64,000 bases of DNA from assembly GCF_900637055.1 (NCBI RefSeq), contig NZ_LR134338.1:1310001-1374000 (forward strand). The letters run 5' to 3'. The notes beneath the pieces are model-generated. The model was not told the origin of the DNA, ran no database searches, and was given only the letters and a program-made list of their open reading frames with translations. Source of the stretch: Brevibacillus brevis. Its GTDB lineage: Bacteria; Bacillota; Bacilli; Brevibacillales; Brevibacillaceae. The translations under genes and the position numbers were made by a program. Below, piece after piece: positions 1-9,566 of this stretch. Within the stretch, counting starts at the first letter, position 1; every line of letters begins with the position of its first letter.

Positions 1-1592
<1,592 letters not shown>

Positions 1593-1643
1593 CACACTCT
1601 TAGCAATCATGCGTATTCAGTTTTGAAGGAATAACGAAGAGAG

Positions 1644-1671
1644 GAGTCAATCCACTGGATTGGCTCTTTTT
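1644..1671 (+). terminator. Rho-independent terminator of the rRNA operon
   Basis: The stem GAGTCAATCC / GGATTGGCTC (one G-T pair) has a three-base loop and is followed by TTTTT. It lies between the 23S rRNA end and the first protein gene, so it ends the rRNA transcript without an intervening 5S gene. Confidence 0.8.
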
Positions 1672-1692
1672 CCTATAAGAGAAGGGGAGCAC

Positions 1693-2520
1693 ATGGAACC
1701 AAAAGCGGAGAAAAAATATGAAGCTGACATGTACGAACCGATTCGAAATTATTTTGTCGCGCAAGGATATGACGTTTTTGGCGAGGTTAAGCATTGCGAT
1801 TTGACTGCCATCAAAGGTGAGGAACTGATTATTGTTGAGTTTAAGCGCAACCTAAGTGTGGAATTGCTCATACAGGCAACCAAGCGACAACGCTATACCG
1901 ATTTTGTTTATATGGCAATCCCGAAGCCCAAATACAAATTGTTTTCGAAAAAATGGCAAGATATATGCTACTTGGTTAGACGTCTCGAGCTCGGTCTTAT
2001 TCTCGTGTCCTTTCCAAAAAGAGGGGCCGCAGTCATGGAAGTGAATATTTCACCAGGACCGTTTGATCGGGTAAAAAGCAAGCAATTCAATCAAAAAAAG
2101 CGAAACCGCATCATTGAAGAGATGCGGGGAAGATACGGCGATTACAATGTTGGCGGCAGCTATCAAACCAAGCTCATGACAGCCTACAAGCAGAGCTGCA
2201 TTCAAATTGCGACATTGCTTCAGCAGTATGGGCCGTTATCGCCCAAATTACTCAAGAGTAAAGGGACGGGGGAGAAAACCTCGTCGATTCTTATCCAAAA
2301 TCATTATGGATGGTTTACCCGTGTGCAACGAGGGCTCTATGCGATCACTCCGACAGGAGAGAGAGAAATCGCGGAATACCCTGAGCTCATTGCTTACTAT
2401 CGAGAACAGGCAGAGGAAATACACGATCCGCTTACTACGGACTCAGAGGTGCCGTCTTCATCAACTACCAAAGCACAAAACAGAAAGAAAAAACAGAGGC
2501 AGCCTATCGTGAAAGAATGA
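1693..2520 (+). CDS. DUF2161-type putative PD-(D/E)XK nuclease-fold protein
   Basis: A 275-residue cytoplasmic protein. The N-terminal part has the layout of a PD-(D/E)XK fold: Glu31 in GEVKHCD, Asp36, then Glu49-Phe-Lys51 in LIIVEFK, and a following helix with a conserved QATKRQ. The C-terminal half resembles a winged-helix module (about residues 165-225). This matches my memory of the DUF2161 family of putative phosphodiesterases or nucleases; the cellular role is unknown. I chose the ATG at 1693 because AAGGGGAG stands just before it. An in-frame ATG at 1660 lies inside the rRNA terminator. The C-terminal tail is rich in Lys, Arg and Gln. It is monocistronic, with its own terminator overlapping the stop codon. 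Confidence 0.8.
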   Translation: MEPKAEKKYEADMYEPIRNYFVAQGYDVFGEVKHCDLTAIKGEELIIVEFKRNLSVELLIQATKRQRYTDFVYMAIPKPKYKLFSKKWQDICYLVRRLELGLILVSFPKRGAAVMEVNISPGPFDRVKSKQFNQKKRNRIIEEMRGRYGDYNVGGSYQTKLMTAYKQSCIQIATLLQQYGPLSPKLLKSKGTGEKTSSILIQNHYGWFTRVQRGLYAITPTGEREIAEYPELIAYYREQAEEIHDPLTTDSEVPSSSTTKAQNRKKKQRQPIVKE

Positions 2521-2535
2521 CAGGCTGCCTTTTTC
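2497..2535 (+). terminator. Rho-independent terminator overlapping the end of the DUF2161 gene
   Basis: Stem AGGCAGCCT / AGGCTGCCT followed by TTTTTC. The left arm lies inside the last codons of the gene. Confidence 0.75.
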
Positions 2536-2550
2536 TATTGAAGGAATGAA

Positions 2551-3756
2551 TTAGTGCGCGATCCATTCTGCTGTCATTTGTCCCACCAGTGCACGCCCAG
2601 CCACAATGTCTGGATGGAACTGAATCGTTGCGTTTTGACGGACGATTTTCACCTGTTGAATGGCATCCGATAACGGCTGTTCATTCGTCAGCTTCCCCCT
2701 AGCTTTTGCAATAGAAAGTCCAGCGACCGTGCCTTGAGCCATTGCCACTTTGGCACTTTCAATTCCCGTGATATTGCCAGCAACATAGAGTCCAGGGACT
2801 GGCGTTCGCATGCTTTCATTGTGTAAGGGGACATGCCCGCCCAAGGAGGGAACATAAGCAAAAGGACACCCAGCAATCGCTGCCAATTCCGCGAGAGGAC
2901 TTAATCCGCCTGCGATACAAACGAAATCAGCTGGAATGACTTGTTCGGTTCCAGCTATGGGTGAACCATCAACGGCAACTTGGGCGATACGGACACCCTC
3001 GACTTGTTCGGTTCCGACGATTTCCAGTGCTGCTGTTCGCAGTTGTATCGGGATGTCCCACATAGAAAACCCGTTTGAGGGGTAGAGGGATACTGCCAGC
3101 TTTTGCATCCATGAACTTCTCATCAGTTTGCTCCCCAGCCGAATTATCAGAGAAGGGGCAAGATGGGCGACGCGCAATAAGGATTGCATCACTGCTTGTG
3201 GTTGCCCCGCAGTGCCACTGACAGTCGTACTAGGTGGGAGAATCATTCGATCCACCGTAATTCCAGCCAACTGCAATTCTCGGGATATCGCCACCGATAG
3301 GATATTGATTCCAATGACGACCCCGCGTTGTCCTACTCGCACGCGCTGCACATTCGTCATGACTTGAGCAGCTCCGATGGACATCACGCCAGGTAACGTC
3401 CACCCTGACACGGGCACGGCTGCTTCAGAAGCCCCCGTAGCCATCAGGAGCAATGGGGCTATTATTTCCCCTTCTGTGGTAGAAACAACCCAGCCATTTT
3501 GAGATTGGGTCAAATGGAACACGGAAACGCCGCAACGGATCTCTACGCCAAGCCCAATCGCTTCTTGGGTGAGACGAGCAGCTTCATCCAGTCCATTCCA
3601 CCACACACCGTCCGGCTCTTCGTGAAGCTGTCCGAGCAAGCGGCCCCCAGGACGATAAAACTCATCGACTACAAGAACAGCCAATCCCTGCCTGGCACTT
3701 GCAATTGCGGCGGATAAGCCCGCGGGTCCAGCCCCGATAATGATAAGGTCGATCAT
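2551..3756 (-). CDS. FAD/NAD(P)-binding subunit of a D-hydroxyproline/opine-type dehydrogenase
   Basis: A 401-residue flavoprotein with an N-terminal dinucleotide-binding motif GAGPAGLSAA directly after the start, a second nucleotide-binding region near residues 160-200, and a C-terminal FAD segment (GLYVAGNITGIESAKVA). This is the layout of the HcnB-like alpha subunit of hydrogen cyanide synthase, octopine/nopaline oxidase and D-hydroxyproline dehydrogenase complexes. The [2Fe-2S] BFD-like domain that these subunits sometimes carry is encoded separately two genes upstream. The start ATG at 3756 has AAGGAGGG before it and overlaps the end of the preceding gene by four bases. I infer that the catalytic partner is the FAD oxidase at 14574-15767. 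Expression should come from the sigma-54 promoter at 4393-4408. Confidence 0.85.
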   Translation of the reverse strand: MIDLIIIGAGPAGLSAAIASARQGLAVLVVDEFYRPGGRLLGQLHEEPDGVWWNGLDEAARLTQEAIGLGVEIRCGVSVFHLTQSQNGWVVSTTEGEIIAPLLLMATGASEAAVPVSGWTLPGVMSIGAAQVMTNVQRVRVGQRGVVIGINILSVAISRELQLAGITVDRMILPPSTTVSGTAGQPQAVMQSLLRVAHLAPSLIIRLGSKLMRSSWMQKLAVSLYPSNGFSMWDIPIQLRTAALEIVGTEQVEGVRIAQVAVDGSPIAGTEQVIPADFVCIAGGLSPLAELAAIAGCPFAYVPSLGGHVPLHNESMRTPVPGLYVAGNITGIESAKVAMAQGTVAGLSIAKARGKLTNEQPLSDAIQQVKIVRQNATIQFHPDIVAGRALVGQMTAEWIAH

Positions 3757-4088
3757 GCACCATGCCCTCCTTTTTTCAAGGGAGTAGGAAGGAGAGAACC
3801 CGCATTCACTTGCATGCCTTCCTGCACAAGCGTCATACAAGCACGCACGGTAGGAACACCGTCTACATGGACACGACATTCATAGCAGTGACCGATATTG
3901 CAGTAAATTCCTCGGGGTGTTCCTTTTTCCTCATGCACCCGAAGTGTACGGACCCCTGCGGCCAATAGAGCTCCTGCAATCGTCTCGCCTTCGTAAGCCG
4001 TATAGACAGAGCCGTTATAATAAAAAGGAAGCTGCTTTCTGTCACCGAGTGAACCAAGGACCGGATGGTGATCAATTCGTTGACTCAT
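3753..4088 (-). CDS. Small [2Fe-2S] ferredoxin-like subunit of the dehydrogenase complex
   Basis: A 111-residue protein of the Fer2_4 type. The cluster ligands can be seen in YCNIGHCYECRVHVDG plus the later Cys in VRACMT, the usual four-cysteine plant-ferredoxin-like set. Proteins of this kind (HcnA-like) pass electrons between the FAD subunits of opine, sarcosine and D-hydroxyproline dehydrogenases. The ATG at 4088 overlaps the stop of the upstream gene (4085-4357) by four bases, and its own stop overlaps the start of the flavoprotein by four bases, so the three genes are translationally coupled. A longer upstream reading is possible but would run through the preceding gene. Confidence 0.88.
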   Translation of the reverse strand: MSQRIDHHPVLGSLGDRKQLPFYYNGSVYTAYEGETIAGALLAAGVRTLRVHEEKGTPRGIYCNIGHCYECRVHVDGVPTVRACMTLVQEGMQVNAGSLLPTPLKKGGHGA

Positions 4089-4357
4089 GCCCGTTGCCCC
4101 CCAAGCGTTTGAAATGAGACAGGACGGATAGGCGGTTGGTATCCAAGAGGTACAGTATGAGAAGGCGCTTGGCCAGTTACTTGCTGAATGACCTGATCGA
4201 TCAATGTGCGGCAGGTTCTCCCACCGCAGCAGCCCATGCCGGCTCTGGTCCGCAGTTTCAGCTCGCGTGCAGTACATGGATAGGTTTGGGCGGTCTCTAC
4301 CAATTCAGCGAGAGTTACTTCTTCACAACGGCAGATAATCAATGGATGCGATTCCAT
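4085..4357 (-). CDS. BFD-like [2Fe-2S] protein of the dehydrogenase complex
   Basis: A 90-residue protein with a CxC pair near the N-terminus (IICRCEEVT) and a second pair in GMGCCGGRTC, the ligand layout of bacterioferritin-associated-ferredoxin-like domains. The C-terminal segment, PPIRPVSFQTLGG, is like the tail found in fused HcnA/HcnB-type proteins. In many species this domain is fused to one of the other two subunits; here it is separate. It is the first gene of the minus-strand operon, with AAAGGAGG before the ATG at 4357 and a near-consensus sigma-54 promoter 36 bases further upstream. Its role should be electron transfer from the FAD dehydrogenase. Confidence 0.83.
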   Translation of the reverse strand: MESHPLIICRCEEVTLAELVETAQTYPCTARELKLRTRAGMGCCGGRTCRTLIDQVIQQVTGQAPSHTVPLGYQPPIRPVSFQTLGGQRA

Positions 4358-4392
4358 GATGAAGCCTCCTTTCATTCTTGCTTGATGAAAAA

Positions 4393-4408
4393 TGCAAGTG
4401 TCGTGCCA
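4393..4408 (-). promoter_or_regulatory. Sigma-54 (-24/-12) promoter for the minus-strand dehydrogenase operon
   Basis: On the minus strand the sequence is TGGCACGACACTTGCA, which matches the sigma-54 consensus TGGCACG-N4-TTGCA at every fixed position with GG-N10-GC spacing. It lies directly upstream of the first gene of the operon and is divergent from a second sigma-54 promoter 26 bases away. Confidence 0.85.
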
Positions 4409-4434
4409 TGGAGAAGCGAGTGAAATCGACTTGG

Positions 4435-4451
4435 CTGGCACAATACTTGCT
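4435..4451 (+). promoter_or_regulatory. Sigma-54 (-24/-12) promoter for the M24 peptidase gene
   Basis: CTGGCACAATACTTGCT has the GG (4437-4438) and GC (4449-4450) separated by exactly ten bases. It faces away from the promoter at 4393-4408. Confidence 0.8.
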
Positions 4452-4505
4452 GAATATTCTCAAAGAATGAGCCCAATCACGACAAGCAAAAGAGGGATGA
4501 CAGAG

Positions 4506-5573
4506 ATGGAAAAAGTAAAAAGACTGCGTGAGCAATTCGATTCACTTGGGATTGACGGAATTTTGATCACCAATGGACAAAACCGACGATACCTCACAGG
4601 CTTTACAGGTACATACGGGGTTGTCCTCATTTCAAGGGACCAGGCCAAGCTCTTTACAGATTTCCGTTACACAGCCCAAGCGCAAGCACAAGCAACAGGC
4701 TTTGAGATCGTTTATTTGCCTACAAAAGAATCCATATACAGTGAGGTAGCGTGCCAGGCGGAAGCGATGGGGATCAAGCATCTCGGCTTTGAAGAAGAGA
4801 ATGTCACGTTTGCTTTGCATCGTAAATACAGCGAGTCGGTTAAAACAGCCTTCATTCCGACGTCAGGTGTCATTGAGGGATTGCGAATGATTAAGACAAA
4901 GGAAGAATTGGCGATCATCCGAACGGCTGCACAAATTGCTGATGCGGCATTCTCCCATATTGCTTCCTTCCTGCGTCCTGGTATCACAGAGCTTGCGGTG
5001 TCTAATGAATTGGAAATGTTCATGCGAAAAGAAGGAGCTTCGGGCTCTGCTTTTGACATCATTATTGCTTCTGGCTATCGTTCCGCACTTCCTCATGGCG
5101 TAGCGAGTGAAAAGATGATTGAAGCAGGAGATATGGTCACGATGGATTTCGGCGCATTGTACCAAGGGTATCGCTCTGATATTACCCGTACGGTTGCTGT
5201 TGGCACTCCTGATGAACAGCTCAAAACCATCTACGAGATCGTTCTGGAAGCACGCAATCGTGCTGTCGCAGGCATTCGCCCTGGCATTACCGGGAAAGAG
5301 GCAGACTCCTTCGCACGAGACTACATCACGGAGCACGGGTATGGCGAGCGATTTGGACATGGGATGGGGCATGGAGTGGGCCTGGACATTCATGAGGAGC
5401 CATTTATGTCTACACGTTGCACGGCCGTTCTCCAAGAAGGCATGATTTTGACCGTGGAGCCGGGGATTTATATCCCAGAGCTTGGTGGAGTCCGAATCGA
5501 AGACGATCTGGTTGTCACAGATAGTGGCAATGAGGTGCTTACACATTCACCGCGCGAATTGATCATTTTGTAA
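4506..5573 (+). CDS. M24 family Xaa-Pro-type aminopeptidase/dipeptidase
   Basis: A 355-residue metallopeptidase with the creatinase/prolidase two-domain layout: an N-terminal domain (about 1-120) and a C-terminal pita-bread domain. All five metal ligands appear to be present: the two Asp in MDFGALYQGYRSDITRT, His in GHGMGHGVGLDIHEEP, Glu in TVEPGIYIP, and Glu in VRIEDDL. Such enzymes split peptide bonds next to proline. The gene is driven by a sigma-54 promoter and lies inside a hydroxyproline-type regulon, so it probably releases (hydroxy)proline from imported peptides. I chose the ATG at 4506 because AGAGGG lies nine bases upstream; an ATG at 4497 would abut that ribosome site. Confidence 0.87.
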   Translation: MEKVKRLREQFDSLGIDGILITNGQNRRYLTGFTGTYGVVLISRDQAKLFTDFRYTAQAQAQATGFEIVYLPTKESIYSEVACQAEAMGIKHLGFEEENVTFALHRKYSESVKTAFIPTSGVIEGLRMIKTKEELAIIRTAAQIADAAFSHIASFLRPGITELAVSNELEMFMRKEGASGSAFDIIIASGYRSALPHGVASEKMIEAGDMVTMDFGALYQGYRSDITRTVAVGTPDEQLKTIYEIVLEARNRAVAGIRPGITGKEADSFARDYITEHGYGERFGHGMGHGVGLDIHEEPFMSTRCTAVLQEGMILTVEPGIYIPELGGVRIEDDLVVTDSGNEVLTHSPRELIIL

Positions 5574-5586
5574 ATCGAGAGACAGG

Positions 5587-5623
5587 AGCTTTGGCCGAGT
5601 AAGTGGGCTGAGGCTTTTTTTGT
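5587..5623 (+). terminator. Probable terminator after the M24 peptidase gene
   Basis: An imperfect stem (AGCTTTGGCC pairing with GGGCTGAGGCT, some G-T pairs) is followed by a seven-T run. It separates the peptidase gene from the next sigma-54 promoter. Confidence 0.55.
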
Positions 5624-5723
5624 CTAACAGTGGTGTCTAAGATTTGAAACACAGCAAGTAATACAGTGTACAAAAAAATTTACAACAATCACCCCTAGAA
5701 CGAAGCCACTGCCCTCTTCATTT

Positions 5724-5740
5724 TTGGCACACCTCTTGCA
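5724..5740 (+). promoter_or_regulatory. Sigma-54 (-24/-12) promoter for the peptide-binding protein and transporter genes
   Basis: TTGGCACACCTCTTGCA matches TGGCAC-N5-TTGCA with GG-N10-GC spacing and stands 56 bases before the start codon of the binding-protein gene. Confidence 0.82.
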
Positions 5741-5795
5741 TTCTGATAATTCTGAAAACCAACACATAACGACTGAGTAATGGGGGGTTGATCGA

Positions 5796-7463
5796 ATGAA
5801 AAAAAGTATGTTCGCGGTAATGAGTAGCCTAGCAGTAATGGGATTAGCTTTAGCAGGATGTGGGGGAGGACAGCCAGCAGCGAACCCAGCCGAGCAAGCA
5901 TCACAGAGTGGACAGCCAAGCACGCAGCCAGCACCTGCCACCACGGCTAAAGAACCAGCAAAAGCACAAGTCCTCCGCTGGAATCTTCACTCTGAACCAC
6001 CCACAGGTGATCCTGGAATTGCGGAAGATACGACCTCTGCTGCCATCGTCAAAGCAGTATTTGATGGACTGACACGCATCGGGCCTTCGGGCAAGCCAGA
6101 GGAAGCAGTAGCCGAGAAGATTGAAGTATCGAGTGATATGAAAACATACACCTTCAAGCTGAGAGACTCCAAGTGGAGCAACGGAGAACCAGTAACAGCG
6201 CATGATTTCGAATACGCATGGAAGCGAGCTCTCGATCCGAAGACAGCGTCCAATTACGCCTACCAGCTCTATTACATCAAGAATGCGGAGAAGGCGAACA
6301 AAGGGAATGGCAGCTTGGATGATGTCGGCGTAAAAGCATTGGATGACAAGACTCTCCAAGTAGAGTTGACGAATCCAACCCCGTTTTTTCTGGAGCTGAC
6401 CGCCTTCCAAACTTATTTCCCGGTAAATAAAAAGGTAGTCGAAGCAGATGAAAAATGGGCTGGAGATGCCAAAACCCACGTAGGAAATGGCCCATTCAAA
6501 ATGGAGTCTTGGGAACACAAAAGCAAAATGGTACTCGTAAAAAACGACAACTACTGGGACAAAGATAGTGTCAAGCTGGACAAGATCGAGTTCTCGATGG
6601 TGGAGGATGAAAATACAGAGCTGTCCATGTTCGAAAATGGCGAGATTGACTGGGCAGGCAGTCCGTTAAGCTCGCTGCCAACAGATGCGATGCCAGCGCT
6701 TAAAGACAGCGGAAAGCTGCAAGTGAAGCCTGTCGGTGCTACCTACTGGTACAAGTTCAATACAGAGAAACCTCCGTTCAATAACGTGAAGATCCGTAAA
6801 GCTTTTGCCTACGCCATTAACCGTCAAATCTTGATCGACAACGTACTCCAAGCGAATCAGCAGCCAGCGATGGCAGCAGTTCCTCCAACAATGGGACTCA
6901 ATACGGGCGGTTATTTCAAAGACAATGATCAAGAAACGGCAAAAAAGCTGTTAGAAGAAGGAATGAAAGAGCTGGGTATCTCTAAACTGCCGCCGATCAA
7001 GCTCAGCTACAACACGTCGGAAGGGCATAAAAAGATCGCAGAAGCGATTCAAGACCAATGGCGTCAAAACCTTGGTGCAGAAGTGAAGCTGGAAAATCAG
7101 GAATGGAAGGTGTACCTCGAGACCATGCACGAGGGCAACTACCAGGTCGGGCGTCTCGGCTGGTCGGGTGACTTCAACGATCCGATCAACTTCCTGGAGC
7201 TGTTTAAGGATAAGGATGGGGGCAATAACGATACGCGTTGGGAGAATCCGAGATTCAAAGAGCTGCTGAATCAGTCCGCCACCGAGAGTGATCCGGAAAA
7301 ACGCAAGGCGATTCTGCGTGAAGCCGAGCAAATCATGATGGACGAAATGCCGATTATGCCGATCTACTTCTATACGCATACATGGGTGAAGAATGACAAG
7401 GTAACAGGAATCTTCCAGGATGGTCTAGGCGCAATCGACTGGAAATGGGCATCAATCGAATAA
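5796..7463 (+). CDS. Peptide-binding lipoprotein (OppA/SBP_bac_5 family)
   Basis: A 555-residue exported lipoprotein. Residues 1-22 form a lipoprotein signal ending in the lipobox LALAGC, followed by a Gly/Gln/Pro/Ala-rich linker to about residue 55. The mature part has hallmark segments of family 5 oligopeptide-binding proteins (LRDSKWSNGEPVTAHDFEYA, GTGPF-like VGNGPFKM, and VRKAFAYAINR-like IRKAFAYAINR). It should capture extracellular peptides. No oligopeptide permease or ATPase genes lie nearby, so it is an orphan receptor that must borrow a permease or serve as a sensor. It sits under a sigma-54 promoter and is followed after 21 bases by the branched-chain-type transporter genes. Confidence 0.88.
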   Translation: MKKSMFAVMSSLAVMGLALAGCGGGQPAANPAEQASQSGQPSTQPAPATTAKEPAKAQVLRWNLHSEPPTGDPGIAEDTTSAAIVKAVFDGLTRIGPSGKPEEAVAEKIEVSSDMKTYTFKLRDSKWSNGEPVTAHDFEYAWKRALDPKTASNYAYQLYYIKNAEKANKGNGSLDDVGVKALDDKTLQVELTNPTPFFLELTAFQTYFPVNKKVVEADEKWAGDAKTHVGNGPFKMESWEHKSKMVLVKNDNYWDKDSVKLDKIEFSMVEDENTELSMFENGEIDWAGSPLSSLPTDAMPALKDSGKLQVKPVGATYWYKFNTEKPPFNNVKIRKAFAYAINRQILIDNVLQANQQPAMAAVPPTMGLNTGGYFKDNDQETAKKLLEEGMKELGISKLPPIKLSYNTSEGHKKIAEAIQDQWRQNLGAEVKLENQEWKVYLETMHEGNYQVGRLGWSGDFNDPINFLELFKDKDGGNNDTRWENPRFKELLNQSATESDPEKRKAILREAEQIMMDEMPIMPIYFYTHTWVKNDKVTGIFQDGLGAIDWKWASIE

Positions 7464-7484
7464 TATTCGAATGGGGGATGGGCT

Positions 7485-8630
7485 ATGAAAAAATGGGGAA
7501 GCGTGATAGGCGCGGCGATGTTGACTTTTTCACTGGCAGTAGCGGGATGTGCTAGTCAAGGAGTTTCTACTGGAGGTACAGACGCTAGCGAGATACTCGT
7601 GGGTGTGATTTTGCCAGTAACTGGTAACAATGCAACGGATGGAAAAGACATGCAAAACGCCATCGAAATGGCTGTCAAAAAAATAAACGACAGCGGTGGA
7701 GTTATTGGGAAAAAATTGAAGATCGAGGTAGCTGATGATGGCTGCGATCCACAAATGGCGACGACAGCAGCCAATAAGCTGGTCTCCCAAAACGTAGTGG
7801 CTGTCGTCGGTGGCTACTGCTCAGGTGCGACACTCCCCTCATCAGGTGTATTCAAAAATGCCAACATTCCCATGATCGTTCCCGCAGCCAACTCAGCCAA
7901 ATTACCCGCTCAAGGTTATGACACCCTCTTTTTGATCAATGGCCTAACCCCAGATCAAGCACAAACTGCAGCAGATTACATGGCAGCCAACCAGGCGAAA
8001 AAAGTCGTGCTCATCCATGACAATTCTGCCTATGCCAAAGACTTGGCCGATTTTGCCAAAGCGTCCGTTGAAAAATCCGGAGGCACGGTCATCGCGTATG
8101 AAGCGATCAACCCCGAAGAAAAAGATTTCAGTGCGTTGGTAACAAAAATAAAAGGCCTCGAGCCGGACGCGACGTATTTTACTGGCTATTATGCGGCTGG
8201 AGGACTCATGGTCAAGCAATTCAAGCAAAAAGGCGTATCCGGTCTGTTCCTCGCAGGCGATGGCTCATTCAGTGAGGACGTTATCAAGATTGCAGGCGCA
8301 GACAATGCGGAAGGGCTTTTGATTACCGCGACACCTACAGCCGAATTCATCGAGGGGGCAGAAGCGTTCACTTCTGCGTACAAGCAGACGTACAACAACT
8401 TGGCACCGGGGCCTTTCTCAGCGTTGAGCTACAATGCGGTCAATCTGCTGGCAGATGCGATCGGGCGAGCGAACTCGACTGATCGTGACGCCATCAAAAA
8501 AGCAATCAAAGAAACGAAAGCTTTCAAGGCACTTGGTCAAACGATCTCGTTCAACGCCCAAAATACGCTGGATACCTCCAACTTCGCCGTTTTGAAAGTG
8601 ACGAGTGGCAAGTTCACGTTAGCGAAGTAG
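7485..8630 (+). CDS. Branched-chain amino acid ABC transporter substrate-binding lipoprotein (LivJ-like)
   Basis: A 381-residue type I periplasmic-binding-fold lipoprotein with the lipobox AVAGC near residue 22 and the family start ILVGVILPVTGNNATDGKDM. The second lobe carries FTGYYAAGGLMVKQFKQKG. It belongs to the Leu/Ile/Val/amide-binding family. It is followed by LivH, LivM, LivG and LivF genes, all co-directional with short gaps. Context suggests that the real ligand is hydroxyproline or a related imino acid rather than leucine; that is inference. GGGGGA precedes the ATG. Confidence 0.87.
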   Translation: MKKWGSVIGAAMLTFSLAVAGCASQGVSTGGTDASEILVGVILPVTGNNATDGKDMQNAIEMAVKKINDSGGVIGKKLKIEVADDGCDPQMATTAANKLVSQNVVAVVGGYCSGATLPSSGVFKNANIPMIVPAANSAKLPAQGYDTLFLINGLTPDQAQTAADYMAANQAKKVVLIHDNSAYAKDLADFAKASVEKSGGTVIAYEAINPEEKDFSALVTKIKGLEPDATYFTGYYAAGGLMVKQFKQKGVSGLFLAGDGSFSEDVIKIAGADNAEGLLITATPTAEFIEGAEAFTSAYKQTYNNLAPGPFSALSYNAVNLLADAIGRANSTDRDAIKKAIKETKAFKALGQTISFNAQNTLDTSNFAVLKVTSGKFTLAK

Positions 8631-8660
8631 GGCATACGTCAAAGTAAGGATGGTGGAGGA

Positions 8661-9563
8661 ATGGATATTCTCGTCCAAACACTGGCGGACGGACTGGTCA
8701 TCGGTGCTTTTTACAGCTTGATCGCTTTGGGCTACACGATGGTTTTTGGCATTATCAAGCTGCTCAACTTCGCGCATGGCGATTTGTACATGCTTGGTGC
8801 ATTTGTCGGCTATACCTTGCTCAGCGTGCTTGGCGGAGACTCTTCCGGAGCAGGCTTGATGGGAATATTGATTGTCTTATTGCTGACGATGGTGATTGTC
8901 GGCGTCATCGGGATGGGGATTGAGAGGGTGGCTTATCGGCCGCTCCTGTTGGCTCCACGACTCTCTATCCTGATTACGGCTATCGGTGTCTCTCTCTTTT
9001 TGGAGAACGGCTCGATGATTGTTTGGGGGGCGCAGTATCAAGTGTATCCCTTGCAGCTTTCTCACGACGGCATTAGCCTCTTAGGGGCCAAAATTACGTA
9101 TGTCCAAATCGGGCTTGTCATCATCTCTGCGCTTTTAATGCTGGGCTTGCATCTATTCATCAATCGTTCGCTGTACGGCAAGGCGATGCGGGCGATTGCG
9201 CTCGATCAGACGGCTTGTCATTTAATGGGCATTCATGTGCATAAAGTCATTGGCTTGACCTTTTTAATTGGTGCTTCGCTGGCAGCAGGGGCAGGCACGA
9301 TGGCAGGTGCTTACTACGGAACCGTCAATTTCATGATGGGCTTTATCATTGGGCTCAAGGCGTTTACGGCGGCGGTTTTGGGGGGAATTGGCAGCATACC
9401 GGGAGCGATGCTGGGCGGGCTGTTGCTCGGGATGATGGAGACAGCCGGAACATTTATGTTCGGCGGTTCATGGAAGGACGTTGTGGCGTTTTCCCTGTTG
9501 ATCTTGATTCTCGTATTGAAGCCAACGGGCATCATGGGTGAGAAAGTGACAGAGAGGATGTAG
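8661..9563 (+). CDS. livH: Branched-chain-type ABC transporter permease LivH
   Basis: A 300-residue polytopic membrane protein with the family start (LVIGAFYSLIALGYTMVFG, IKLLNFAHGDLYMLGAF) and about eight hydrophobic segments. The EAA-like cytoplasmic loop lies near GLKAFTAAVLGGIGSIPGAM. It forms one half of the translocation pore with LivM. The start at 8661 has AAGGA ten bases upstream. Confidence 0.92.
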   Translation: MDILVQTLADGLVIGAFYSLIALGYTMVFGIIKLLNFAHGDLYMLGAFVGYTLLSVLGGDSSGAGLMGILIVLLLTMVIVGVIGMGIERVAYRPLLLAPRLSILITAIGVSLFLENGSMIVWGAQYQVYPLQLSHDGISLLGAKITYVQIGLVIISALLMLGLHLFINRSLYGKAMRAIALDQTACHLMGIHVHKVIGLTFLIGASLAAGAGTMAGAYYGTVNFMMGFIIGLKAFTAAVLGGIGSIPGAMLGGLLLGMMETAGTFMFGGSWKDVVAFSLLILILVLKPTGIMGEKVTERM

Positions 9564-9566
9564 CGG

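Noticed and set aside
1660..1692. Upstream ATG for the DUF2161 gene
   Set aside because: It lies inside the rRNA terminator stem, and the ATG at 1693 has the ribosome site.
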